Shown here: piece by piece, positions 1 to 7,625 of the stretch
Layout of the letters: every line of letters begins with the position of its first letter
How positions within the stretch are numbered: the first letter of the stretch is position 1
Source of the DNA: SABI01 sp028532915
GTDB taxonomy: Bacteria; Spirochaetota; Spirochaetia; Sphaerochaetales; Sphaerochaetaceae
DNA: 64,000 bases
NCBI GenBank assembly: GCA_963677225.1
Contig: OY781923.1
Location: 620,001-684,000, forward strand
Direction of reading: 5' to 3'
Notes under the pieces: generated by a model
The model's input: the letters and a program-made list of their open reading frames with translations, nothing else
The model's database searches: none
What the model was told of the DNA's origin: nothing
Position numbers and translations under genes: made by a program

Positions 1-2
1 TC

Positions 3-458
3 GACAAGATCTATGATGAGCTGAAAGGGGAACTTACGTTCAAGAACTCACACCTTCCCGAGATCATGAAGCGGGTGCGCTGTACAGTCGATTACGAGCT
101 TACGTTTCTTCCGTTGAAAGACAGTCTCCTCATGGACGATGATGACAGATCGAAGATCCTTGAATCCTGCAGGAACTCGTCAGCCGAGCAGATCATCATC
201 ATTCACGGAACGGATTCGATGGACCTCACCGCAAAGACTCTCGGTTCGGCTTTCCTGAATAAGACGATCGTTCTCACAGGAGCGATGGTTCCCTACAGCG
301 TCAGTGGCTCGGATGCGATCTTCAATCTGGGAACCGCCGTCAGTTACGTGCAGACTCAAAAGGTCGGCGTCTATATCAGCATGAACGGCCGCTGCTTTAC
401 CTGGGATAATGTCAGAAAGAACCGAAAGCTGGGAATATTCGAACAGCTGCCGGTCTGA
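3..458 (+). CDS. Type I asparaginase family protein, 3' part
   Basis: The reading frame is open from the left edge, so the N-terminus lies outside the window. The visible part starts DKIYDELKGE, which in this family directly follows the N-terminal TGGTI nucleophile motif, so only about ten residues are missing. The second conserved motif HGTDSM, carrying the Thr-Asp pair that binds the substrate, is present, followed by IVLTGAMVPYSVSGSDA. The protein ends early, at about 160 residues, against about 330 for full asparaginases. It therefore corresponds to the short single-domain form annotated as asparaginase domain-containing protein. The expected reaction is hydrolysis of L-asparagine to aspartate and ammonia in the cytoplasm, but activity of the short form is not assured. 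Confidence 0.8.
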   Translation, partial: DKIYDELKGELTFKNSHLPEIMKRVRCTVDYELTFLPLKDSLLMDDDDRSKILESCRNSSAEQIIIIHGTDSMDLTAKTLGSAFLNKTIVLTGAMVPYSVSGSDAIFNLGTAVSYVQTQKVGVYISMNGRCFTWDNVRKNRKLGIFEQLPV

Positions 459-548
459 AATAGTAATACCTGAATCACCCGTCAATCTGATCTCTCTTTG
501 TTTTTCTTTCCCGTTTTGAAAAAGTATCGGGCAAACTCCATTTTTATG

Positions 549-576
549 TTGACTATCTGTGTGGATGTAGTATGAT
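549..576 (+). promoter_or_regulatory. Sigma-70 promoter of the first aldolase gene
   Basis: TTGACT at 549-554 and TATGAT at 571-576 are separated by 16 bases. The promoter lies about 55 bases upstream of the start codon at 632. Confidence 0.65.
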
Positions 577-581
577 AAGGT

Positions 582-590
582 TGTCAGACA
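582..590. promoter_or_regulatory. Putative GntR operator, copy 1
   Basis: The perfect 9-bp palindrome TGTCAGACA lies six bases downstream of the -10 box, over the expected transcription start. The identical 9-mer sits at the same promoter position before the second aldolase gene (2462-2470). The GntR gene lies between the two target genes, which makes it the obvious candidate ligand. Confidence 0.55.
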
Positions 591-631
591 GCTGGACAGC
601 AAAAACAAAATAATCAATAGAGAGGTCAATC

Positions 632-1549
632 ATGAATCTGAGAGAACATTACGGAAGAATCCTTCTTCCTCTTATCACTCCCTACAAGGAGAATGAGGAT
701 GTGGACTATGACAAGTTTAAGGAACTTATCGAGTATCTTATCAAAAACGATCTGTGTGATTCGCTGATCGTTACAGGAACGACAGGTGAGGCGAGCCTTC
801 TCACGTTCGATGAGAGAGTAAAACTGTTCGAGACGGCAGTGGAAGCGAGTGCGGGAAGAAAACCTGTGATCGCCGGTACAGGCTGTGCTTCGACCAAAGA
901 GACGATAGCCTTGACACAGCGTGCAGTAGATGCCGGTATCGACACCTGTCTTGTCGTCTGTCCGTTCTATAACAAACCGAATCAGGAAGGGCTGTATCTT
1001 CACTTCTCGAAGCTGGCAGCGAGCACAAGTGCAAAGATCCTTCTGTACAACATTCCCATTTTCGTGGGTGTGAACCTTGATCCTGTGACAGTCGGCCGTC
1101 TTGCTGCCATCGACAACATCATCGGAATCAAAGACGAGTCTGGTATCAACCCGCTGCAGATCAGCGACTATTTTCTTGCAACCGAAAATGTTGATCCCGA
1201 TTTCCTGATTTACAACGGTGATGATGCGATGCTTCTTCCCACCGTCGTTCAGGGTGCGATGGGTATCGTCAGTGGCGGAGCACATATCTTCGGTCACGAG
1301 ATCCGGGCGATGTTCGATCATTTCGAGAAAGGAGAGAACGAGGAAGCGAGAAAGCTGTTCGTACCGCTGTTCAAGATGGTCAAAGCTAACGGTCAAAACG
1401 GCCGTCTTCTACCGAATCCGATTATCCGGCCTGCGATCGAACTGGTCACCGGACTGAAACTGGGCCCGGCGAGACTTCCACTTCAACCTATCACAGATGA
1501 AGAGATGAAGGTGTTGAAAGCTACATTGAAAGAGATCGGCAAGATCTGA
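632..1549 (+). CDS. DapA/NanA superfamily aldolase
   Basis: This is a class I (Schiff-base) TIM-barrel lyase of 305 residues, the usual family length. Visible motifs are the GTTGEASLL substrate loop, the catalytic tyrosine in LLYNIPIFVGV and the Schiff-base lysine in GIKDES. True dihydrodipicolinate synthases have YNVPxRT, whose arginine binds aspartate semialdehyde. Here the loop reads YNIPIFVGV, which resembles the YNIPxxxGV of N-acetylneuraminate lyases and sugar-acid aldolases. I therefore infer cleavage of a 2-keto acid giving pyruvate rather than lysine biosynthesis. The ATG at 632 follows an AGAGAGGT ribosome site. A GntR regulator and a second paralogue follow, pointing to inducible catabolism. 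Confidence 0.85.
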   Translation: MNLREHYGRILLPLITPYKENEDVDYDKFKELIEYLIKNDLCDSLIVTGTTGEASLLTFDERVKLFETAVEASAGRKPVIAGTGCASTKETIALTQRAVDAGIDTCLVVCPFYNKPNQEGLYLHFSKLAASTSAKILLYNIPIFVGVNLDPVTVGRLAAIDNIIGIKDESGINPLQISDYFLATENVDPDFLIYNGDDAMLLPTVVQGAMGIVSGGAHIFGHEIRAMFDHFEKGENEEARKLFVPLFKMVKANGQNGRLLPNPIIRPAIELVTGLKLGPARLPLQPITDEEMKVLKATLKEIGKI

Positions 1550-1570
1550 TAACACACACTTACCTTTGAA

Positions 1571-1600
1571 AGATGCCCGCTCGAACGGGCATCTTTCTCT
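1571..1600 (+). terminator. Intrinsic terminator
   Basis: AGATGCCCG at 1571-1579 pairs with CGGGCATCT at 1586-1594 around a six-base loop, followed by a T-rich stretch. It separates the aldolase gene from the GntR gene. Confidence 0.8.
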
Positions 1601-1681
1601 ATTTTCGTACGACTATTGAATAACCGATGATAATGGCATAGATTATTCAGTAGAGTAAGAAATGAGAATGGAGAACCACGG

Positions 1682-2389
1682 ATGGCTGCGATTCAGAAAA
1701 TAAAGCGCATAACGTTGACCGATCAGATAGTCAATCAATTACAGAACCTGATCGATTCAAAAGAGTTCGAAGTAGGTGAGAAACTTCCTTCGGAAGGAGA
1801 GTTGTGCAGCCTGTTCGGAGCGAGCCGGTCTACTGTCAGAGAGGCTCTGAGAGTCCTTTCAGCCACAGGCCTGGTAGAGATCCGTTCGGGAGTGGGAGCG
1901 TTTGTAGCCTCACCTAAAGACACCTCCTTTCAGACAGTGCAGAAGTGGTTCGCCGATAAAGAGATCGAGCTCGAAGAGCTCATCGAACTGAGAATCGCGA
2001 TAGAAACCCTCGCTGTCAAACTTACCATCCAGAAGGCGGATGATCTTTCAATACAGCTCATCAGAGATATCAACGAAGAGTTCAAGGCCGCCTGTGATGT
2101 TCCCGATAACACGATCCACCTTGCCACACTCGATGATTCATTCCACTCGGCGATCGTCGAGGCAAGCGGTAACCGCCTTCTCATCAAAGTGGGAAAACTG
2201 GTTTCCGAGCAGATGATCGATTTCAGACTCCGCTCATTTTCGATCTCGGAGAATGTCGATCATGCAAAAGTCGCCCATGAGAAAATCATCAGCGCCATCT
2301 GTGACCGTGATGTGGCAAAGGGGATGAATACCATGACCGAACATCTCGAACTTACCAAAGAAGACATGAAACAGGTCATCGGACACTGA
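1682..2389 (+). CDS. GntR-family regulator, FadR/FCD type
   Basis: The 235-residue protein has an N-terminal winged helix-turn-helix at about residues 10-75, with the GntR signatures GEKLPSEGELCSLFGASRST and VREALRVLSATGLVEIRSGVGAFV. The C-terminal FCD ligand-binding domain spans about residues 90-225, with metal-ligand-type histidines in DDSFHSAI and AHEKI. It sits between two aldolase genes whose promoters both carry the palindrome TGTCAGACA, so it is probably their local repressor, released by a sugar acid or keto acid. The ligand cannot be read from the sequence. Confidence 0.9.
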   Translation: MAAIQKIKRITLTDQIVNQLQNLIDSKEFEVGEKLPSEGELCSLFGASRSTVREALRVLSATGLVEIRSGVGAFVASPKDTSFQTVQKWFADKEIELEELIELRIAIETLAVKLTIQKADDLSIQLIRDINEEFKAACDVPDNTIHLATLDDSFHSAIVEASGNRLLIKVGKLVSEQMIDFRLRSFSISENVDHAKVAHEKIISAICDRDVAKGMNTMTEHLELTKEDMKQVIGH

Positions 2390-2425
2390 CCACGTAAAAA
2401 TATCAAATAGAATCATTGATTCCTG

Positions 2426-2454
2426 TTGACATAATGAAACCGCTCTCATACAAT
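2426..2454 (+). promoter_or_regulatory. Sigma-70 promoter of the second aldolase operon
   Basis: TTGACA at 2426-2431 and TACAAT at 2449-2454 have an ideal 17-base spacer. The start codon at 2498 is preceded by the ribosome site GGGAGG. Confidence 0.75.
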
Positions 2455-2461
2455 ATCTGAC

Positions 2462-2470
2462 TGTCAGACA
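2462..2470. promoter_or_regulatory. Putative GntR operator, copy 2
   Basis: TGTCAGACA begins eight bases downstream of the -10 box, at the predicted transcription start. It is identical to the copy at 582-590. A repressor bound here would block initiation. Confidence 0.55.
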
Positions 2471-2497
2471 ATATGATAAGTATAGGGAGGTTGTACG

Positions 2498-3385
2498 ATG
2501 AATCATGACTTTTTAAAGGGTATTATCGCACCGCTGGTGACTCCATTCGATAGTGAAGGAAACGTCGATCTCATTCGCGCAAAAAAGGAGATTGAAATTC
2601 TTCTAGATGCAAATGTTGATGCTATCAGCCCGGGAGGTTCTACGGGAGAAGGGGCGGCACTTACAGATGATGAGCTGGTTTCTCTTATCAGAACGATCCG
2701 TTCGGTTGACAAGGATATACCTGTGGTTGCGGGAATCATCAGAAACAGCACAAAAGCGGCAATACAGACTGCTGTTGCATCTAAGCAGTCAGGGGCGGAT
2801 GCTTTGATGATCACGCCTGTTTCGTATAATGTTCTGGTCCCGGATGAAGAAGGCAACTTTCGGTTCTACGAAGAGATAGGAAGCCATGTCGACCTTCCGA
2901 TAGTTATTTACAATGTCGTTCCGCAGAATACCATCAATGCACCTCTTTTCTGTCGTCTTCTGAAGATAAAACAGGTTGTGGGGATTAAGCAGAGCGTCGG
3001 AGGTATTCAGGCGATGTATGAAATGCGCAGATATTCAGGTACGGAAGGAAAGGTGTTCAGTGCAACAGACGATATGCTCTATTCCACCTTCGACCTGGGT
3101 GCAGATGGTGCGATCTCCGCAATTCTGACTGTTTTCCCTTCCGAGTGTGTACAGATGTGGAATCTGACGAAAGCGGGTAGACAGCAAGAGGCTCTTGCAC
3201 TCCAAAACAGAATGTATTTCGTATGGCAGGCGATTGCTGGGAATCAGTTTCCTATCAGAATCAAGTATGCACTTTCTCTTCTAGGAAGAGATTGCGGATG
3301 CGCTCGGTCACCTATCTGGCATATTTCCGATGATGATAAAAAAAGAATCAAAGAAGCTCTCTATACTGCAGGTTTCCTAAGGTAG
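2498..3385 (+). CDS. DapA-family aldolase/dehydratase, second paralogue
   Basis: The 295-residue protein is another TIM-barrel Schiff-base lyase. It has GGSTGEGAAL as the substrate loop, the catalytic Tyr in VIYNVVPQNTIN and the lysine in VGIKQSVGG. It lacks the YNVPxR arginine of lysine-pathway DapA and also differs from the first paralogue (YNVVPQN against YNIPIFV), so the two probably act on different compounds. It is followed after 16 bases by a glycerol-dehydrogenase-like gene, which suggests a two-step route in which one enzyme oxidises or reduces what the other cleaves. The substrate is unknown. Confidence 0.85.
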   Translation: MNHDFLKGIIAPLVTPFDSEGNVDLIRAKKEIEILLDANVDAISPGGSTGEGAALTDDELVSLIRTIRSVDKDIPVVAGIIRNSTKAAIQTAVASKQSGADALMITPVSYNVLVPDEEGNFRFYEEIGSHVDLPIVIYNVVPQNTINAPLFCRLLKIKQVVGIKQSVGGIQAMYEMRRYSGTEGKVFSATDDMLYSTFDLGADGAISAILTVFPSECVQMWNLTKAGRQQEALALQNRMYFVWQAIAGNQFPIRIKYALSLLGRDCGCARSPIWHISDDDKKRIKEALYTAGFLR

Positions 3386-3401
3386 AGGGAGGCCGGTCTT
3401 T

Positions 3402-4466
3402 ATGGAAGATATTAAACCGCTTCTGCTCGGTGGAGGCAGAGTATTGAAAGGTGCAGGATGTATAAGAAAAATCGGAAAAGAGGCTTCCAGATTCGCAAAG
3501 AGGGTCTTGTGCGTCGCAGGAGATACCTCATGGGCTTTGGTTAAAGATAACCTGAAATACTCTTTTGATGCTGCTAATATCGAAATGGTACGTTACAGGT
3601 TTACCGGATACTGTACTGAAAAGACGACAGATGAGATAGCTTCTGTTGTGAAAAGAGAGCATACTGCACTGGTGATAGGGATCGGAGGTGGCAAAGGACT
3701 CGATGCTGCAAAGCTGGGAGCGATGAAAGCTCATACACGGGTCCTTACCGTTCCGACTTCAGCGGCGACCTGCGCAGCATATGCGCCGCTTTCAGTTCTC
3801 TATGACGAAAAGGGTGCCGCTATGGGTCCGGTTTTTCTCAGAGATGAGATGGCAGGAGTCATCATCGACACTGAGATTATTTCTCGTTCTCCTGTGCGCT
3901 ACCTGAAAGCGGGAATTGCCGATGCAATGGCAAAAGAAGGTGAAATGTATTTTTCTCTATCGCATATGACCGAGGCAGAGAAAATGAACCTCCCCTCACT
4001 GGGCCTGCATCTTGCACAGATGAACAACTGCAAGTATCTCAGTACTCATCCGGATGATCCTGAAGCAGTTTCCGATCTGATTTATACGAATATAGTGATG
4101 ACGGGTCTAGTCTCATGCTATGCGATGGGATCGAAACAACTTGCTGTGGCGCATGCCTTCTATGATGCTTTTACCCACTGTTACAGAACACAGCGCGACA
4201 CCTTCCTCCACGGGGAAATCATTGCCTGCGCAATAGGAGTGCAGCTCAGAGTGAACGGGTATGATCAGAAAGAGATAGAGAAAATTGCAGATTTCTTTAT
4301 CTCACTTGATCTTCCAGTGACACTGGCTGACCTGAACATCCCTCTTGACCGAGAAAGTATTGACCTTCTGATCAGTAAAATCTGGGAAATAGCCGGGATA
4401 GAAGATCCTCTCATCCGAAAAAGAATAAGTGATGGCGTATTTACTGTCAGAGGTCAGGTCGACTGA
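3402..4466 (+). CDS. Glycerol-dehydrogenase-like iron-containing alcohol dehydrogenase
   Basis: This 354-residue cytoplasmic enzyme is of the GldA type. The NAD-binding motif GIGGGKGLDAAKLGA lies near residues 90-105, followed by VLTVPTSAATCAAYAPLS. Likely metal ligands are the aspartate of AGIADAMAK and the histidines in AVAHAFYDAFTHC and FLHGEIIA. The family oxidises glycerol or related vicinal alcohols with NAD, using Zn or Fe. Its position downstream of a DapA-type aldolase suggests work on a sugar-acid or polyol intermediate rather than glycerol. The 3' end overlaps the convergent LacI gene by 13 bases. Confidence 0.85.
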   Translation: MEDIKPLLLGGGRVLKGAGCIRKIGKEASRFAKRVLCVAGDTSWALVKDNLKYSFDAANIEMVRYRFTGYCTEKTTDEIASVVKREHTALVIGIGGGKGLDAAKLGAMKAHTRVLTVPTSAATCAAYAPLSVLYDEKGAAMGPVFLRDEMAGVIIDTEIISRSPVRYLKAGIADAMAKEGEMYFSLSHMTEAEKMNLPSLGLHLAQMNNCKYLSTHPDDPEAVSDLIYTNIVMTGLVSCYAMGSKQLAVAHAFYDAFTHCYRTQRDTFLHGEIIACAIGVQLRVNGYDQKEIEKIADFFISLDLPVTLADLNIPLDRESIDLLISKIWEIAGIEDPLIRKRISDGVFTVRGQVD

Positions 4467-5455
4467 CGAATGATGAGCTCGGGTGTCAGCAGGTGTTTTC
4501 TGGGTGTGCATGAATCGGAGTGTAAGGTTTCCATGATATCTAATGCGGCGATTCTTCCCATATCATAGATTGACTGACTGATGGTCGAAAGGGGAACCCT
4601 CGACATCCGGGCGATGCTGATATTGTCATATCCCAGGACGCACACCTGACCGGGAATGTCCACATTATATTCTTTGAGATGGGTAATGATTCCAATAGCA
4701 ACATTGTCGTTTGTGACAAAGAGCATGGTCCTGGTCTCTCTGATGTTTTCCCTTTCAAGAAGCAGGGGGACCAGAGCATAACCTTCTTCAAAAGTCTTTA
4801 TGTCACAATAGTGTTTCAGGTGAATAGCCGGGTCAAGCCTGGATTTCAACCCCTCGATCCGGTGGGTGACAGTCTGATGGGAGAATCCGGTGATCAGTAT
4901 AGTCTGTTCCCTGTTGAGAGAATTGATGTACTCGGCTGCAATCTGTCCTCCTCTTCTGTTGTCTCCTGCAACATACGAAACTGAATCATCGTCAGGTATG
5001 CAGTTCATGATAGTGAACGGAATACCTGATTTCTGAAGAATGCTAATCGATTCTGAAGAAGGAGATACGGGAGCAAGAAGTATCCCTTCTACTCTTGAAC
5101 TGATAAGTGATTTGATCAGTGTGGTTTCCCGCTCGGGAATCCACCGGGAAGAGGAAAGCTGCATGGAATAGCCCTGCGCATCAAGTATCTTGTCGATTCC
5201 TTCTGCCATCTCAATGAAGAAGAAGTTTGACAGCTCGTCGATGATAACACCTATGGTCTTCGTCGGAGTCCCCGCGAGGCCCTGTGCAAGATGATTTGGG
5301 ATGTAATTGTGCTTTTCCATGATCGAGAGGATGTGCTGTTTCGTCTTAGGGTTTACAAGGTCCGGATTGGAAAGAACTCTGGAAACCGTAGCCTTTGATA
5401 CCCCTGATTCCCGGGCTATATCAGTGATAGTTATTCTTTTCCCTTTGGGTTTCAT
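4454..5455 (-). CDS. LacI-family transcriptional regulator
   Basis: The 333-residue protein has the classical N-terminal headpiece ITDIARESGVSKATVSRVLS with the hinge sequence HNYIPNHLAQGLAG. A periplasmic-binding-protein-like ligand domain follows (IGVIIDELSNFFFIEMAEGI, VLGYDNISIARMSRVPLSTI). It is divergent from the mannoside operon starting at 5733. Operator-like palindromes with the LacI core AACCGGTT or AACCGTTT lie at the operon promoter, upstream of its own promoter and at a second promoter inside the operon. It is therefore very likely the operon repressor responding to an imported sugar or a breakdown product. Confidence 0.92.
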   Translation of the reverse strand: MKPKGKRITITDIARESGVSKATVSRVLSNPDLVNPKTKQHILSIMEKHNYIPNHLAQGLAGTPTKTIGVIIDELSNFFFIEMAEGIDKILDAQGYSMQLSSSRWIPERETTLIKSLISSRVEGILLAPVSPSSESISILQKSGIPFTIMNCIPDDDSVSYVAGDNRRGGQIAAEYINSLNREQTILITGFSHQTVTHRIEGLKSRLDPAIHLKHYCDIKTFEEGYALVPLLLERENIRETRTMLFVTNDNVAIGIITHLKEYNVDIPGQVCVLGYDNISIARMSRVPLSTISQSIYDMGRIAALDIMETLHSDSCTPRKHLLTPELIIRQST

Positions 5456-5490
5456 CTTCTTGTCGCATCCTTTTTTCTCGAGTTACAATA

Positions 5491-5519
5491 ATTATGTATT
5501 TTATCTACATGTCTGTCAA
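5491..5519 (-). promoter_or_regulatory. Promoter of the LacI regulator gene
   Basis: On the minus strand TTGACA (5514-5519) and CATAAT (5491-5496) are separated by 17 bases. The site lies 36 bases before the start codon. Confidence 0.7.
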
Positions 5520-5548
5520 TAAAATAGTTAGTGGATTTTCTAAATAAA

Positions 5549-5562
5549 AGAAACCGTTTGCA
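5549..5562. promoter_or_regulatory. LacI-type operator O1 (imperfect)
   Basis: AGAAACCGTTTGCA matches 11 of 14 positions of the operator at 9682-9695. It sits in the divergent region about 30 bases upstream of the regulator's -35 box and about 143 bases from O2, a spacing that would permit looping. Confidence 0.45.
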
Positions 5563-5655
5563 TCAATATGTTAAAGCTAATATATTAGTTGGGAATATGA
5601 TAAAATATTTAAATATATAAAGATAACGATTATTTATCCCATACATATTTTTTGT

Positions 5656-5684
5656 TTGACAATTAATGATTATGAGACTATGAT
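5656..5684 (+). promoter_or_regulatory. Main promoter of the mannoside operon
   Basis: TTGACA at 5656-5661 and TATGAT at 5679-5684 have a 17-base spacer. The operator O2 begins eight bases downstream of the -10 box. Confidence 0.8.
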
Positions 5685-5691
5685 ATCTAAA

Positions 5692-5705
5692 TGAAACCGG
5701 TTACA
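5692..5705. promoter_or_regulatory. LacI-type operator O2
   Basis: TGAAACCGGTTACA has the central AACCGGTT core typical of LacI-family sites and covers the predicted transcription start. Because the site contains the ATG at 5691, that codon is unlikely to start translation. The next in-frame ATG (5733) has a good ribosome site. Confidence 0.7.
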
Positions 5706-5732
5706 TATCATACATCAAACAAGGAGCTTTTC

Positions 5733-7625
5733 ATGAAAATTGATCAGTATCTTGCTGAAAAAGAGGATACATCAATCGCGGTCATCGGTGATATCTGTCT
5801 GGATCTCTATTATTTTACAGGTAGTGAGCCTGCTGAAATCTCTGTAGAGACAGGATTGCCGACCTACTCGGTTTCCCGGACGAAACAGGAATTGGGTGCG
5901 GCAGGGAATGTTGCCGTGAACTGCAGGCGCCTCAATATCAAAGCTGTTGATATGTACGGGATTATCGGAGATGATCCTTATGGCAGGATAATTCTGGATT
6001 TGTTGAATGAAGAAGGTGTCAGCAGCAGAGGAATTGTCAAACAGAAGGAGAATTGGCAGACACATGTATATCACAAAGTTTATCAGCGGAATAAGGAGCT
6101 TCCCCGATATGACATTGGGAACATGAATATTCCCTCTGAGATTTCGATCGATGAACTTATTGGCACTCTGGAAAAAAATCTCTCTTCTTATCAATGTATC
6201 ATTATCAATGAACAGGTTCTCTCCGGTCTTCACTCGCCTTATATGCAAAAAAGACTGAATGAAGTCATCATGCGAAGTGAAGATAAAATCATATGGTTCA
6301 GTGACTGCAGAAAACTACATGACATCTACAGTCGGACTATACATAAGCTCAACGAAAGTGAAGGTTTTTCGATCGCCCTTTCGCATGGATATGCTAATGC
6401 GGGAGATGTAGATTCTCTAGCCTTATGGCTCTCAAAACATTGGAAAAGGCCGGTAATTCTCACCAGAGGAGAAAACGGAGCTCTGGTGTGTGACGGTGAT
6501 ACGGTTAGAACTGTCAATGGAATTCATTTTATAAGCGATATAGACATTGTTGGCGCGGGAGATGCCTTTCTCGCTGCCATGGCCGCTGCTTCTCTGCGGG
6601 GCGCCTCTTTATACGAAGGAGCATATATCGGGAATCTTTCTGCCGCAGTAAGCTGTACAAAACTGTATGAGACCGGGCATCCTTCCTGTGATGAGGTCCT
6701 CTCTTTATCGTATGATCCCGATTTCAGATACTCGCCTGTTCTTGCAAAGGATATACGAAAAGCCCGGTATGAGAACGACATTGAAATCATTGACATTCCC
6801 CGGATGACAGGTTACCCGGCGATGGCGATATTCGATCATGACGGTACGATCTCCACATTGAGGCAGGGATGGGAAGAGGTGATGAGGACTGTAATGGTGC
6901 AGTGTATCACCGGTGGTGTCTATGATCAGCTCGATATGAAAATGCTGTCACGTATTTACGATGAGGTCGATTCAGTTATTGAAAAAACTACCGGAATACA
7001 GACAATTGTTCAAATGCAGTACCTTCGTAATCTGGTTGCAAAGTCCGGTTATGTCAAAGATAAGGATATACTCACTCCCCAACAATACAAAACTATCTAC
7101 AATGAAGCTCTTCTGTCTCATATCGAGAAAAAGAGTTCTCTTGTTCGGAAAGGTTTGCTGTCAGTAGAGGATGTTACTATGAAAGGGGCGGTATCCTTCC
7201 TTCGTCATCTGTATGAAAAGGGGACGAAACTCTATCTTGCAAGCGGAACAGATCAGGAGGATGTAATAGCCGAAGCCCGTCTTCTCGGATACGATACTCT
7301 TTTTGAAGGCAGAATCAAAGGTTCTGTAGGCAATGTTGCATCGGATCCTAAGAAAGAGGTCATTGATCAGATTCTGACAGAATCAGGACTGATTGAAGGT
7401 GCCACGGAAAAAGGTGTCAGCTGTATCGTGTTCGGTGACGGTCCTGTCGAGATGAGAGAGGCCCGTAAGCATAACATCCCCGCTGTAGGAGTTTTAAGCG
7501 ATGAGAAGCAGCGGTACGGGAAAAACTTGGATAAGAGAGAGAGACTGATTCTGGGAGGCGCGAATCTTCTGATCAGTGATTTTTCAGATGCAGATAATCT
7601 GATAAGAATATGCGGGTGGCAATGA
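5733..7625 (+). CDS. PfkB sugar kinase fused to HAD phosphatase
   Basis: The start chosen is the ATG at 5733, after AAGGAG; the upstream in-frame ATG lies inside the operator. The 630-residue protein has two domains. Residues about 15-325 form a PfkB/ribokinase domain with GDICLDLYYF and GAAGNVAVN near the N-terminus and the anion-hole and base motif GAGDAF near residue 274. Its pattern resembles heptose-7-phosphate kinases of the HldE/RfaE type. Residues about 360-630 form a HAD domain with the nucleophile motif IFDHDGT near residue 366, a large helical cap and motif IV GDGPVEM near residue 567. A kinase and a phosphatase in one chain suggests phosphorylation at one carbon and removal of phosphate at another, as in the HldA/GmhB steps. 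The substrate is unknown. It is the first gene of a LacI-controlled operon. Confidence 0.8.
   Translation: MKIDQYLAEKEDTSIAVIGDICLDLYYFTGSEPAEISVETGLPTYSVSRTKQELGAAGNVAVNCRRLNIKAVDMYGIIGDDPYGRIILDLLNEEGVSSRGIVKQKENWQTHVYHKVYQRNKELPRYDIGNMNIPSEISIDELIGTLEKNLSSYQCIIINEQVLSGLHSPYMQKRLNEVIMRSEDKIIWFSDCRKLHDIYSRTIHKLNESEGFSIALSHGYANAGDVDSLALWLSKHWKRPVILTRGENGALVCDGDTVRTVNGIHFISDIDIVGAGDAFLAAMAAASLRGASLYEGAYIGNLSAAVSCTKLYETGHPSCDEVLSLSYDPDFRYSPVLAKDIRKARYENDIEIIDIPRMTGYPAMAIFDHDGTISTLRQGWEEVMRTVMVQCITGGVYDQLDMKMLSRIYDEVDSVIEKTTGIQTIVQMQYLRNLVAKSGYVKDKDILTPQQYKTIYNEALLSHIEKKSSLVRKGLLSVEDVTMKGAVSFLRHLYEKGTKLYLASGTDQEDVIAEARLLGYDTLFEGRIKGSVGNVASDPKKEVIDQILTESGLIEGATEKGVSCIVFGDGPVEMREARKHNIPAVGVLSDEKQRYGKNLDKRERLILGGANLLISDFSDADNLIRICGWQ

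Noticed and set aside
626..1396. 256-codon open frame antisense to the first aldolase gene
   Set aside because: The plus strand carries the catalytic motifs of the aldolase; the antisense frame has none.
632..1549. Assignment of either DapA-family gene as lysine-pathway dapA
   Set aside because: Both lack the conserved arginine of the YNVPxRT motif and sit in a GntR-controlled catabolic setting.
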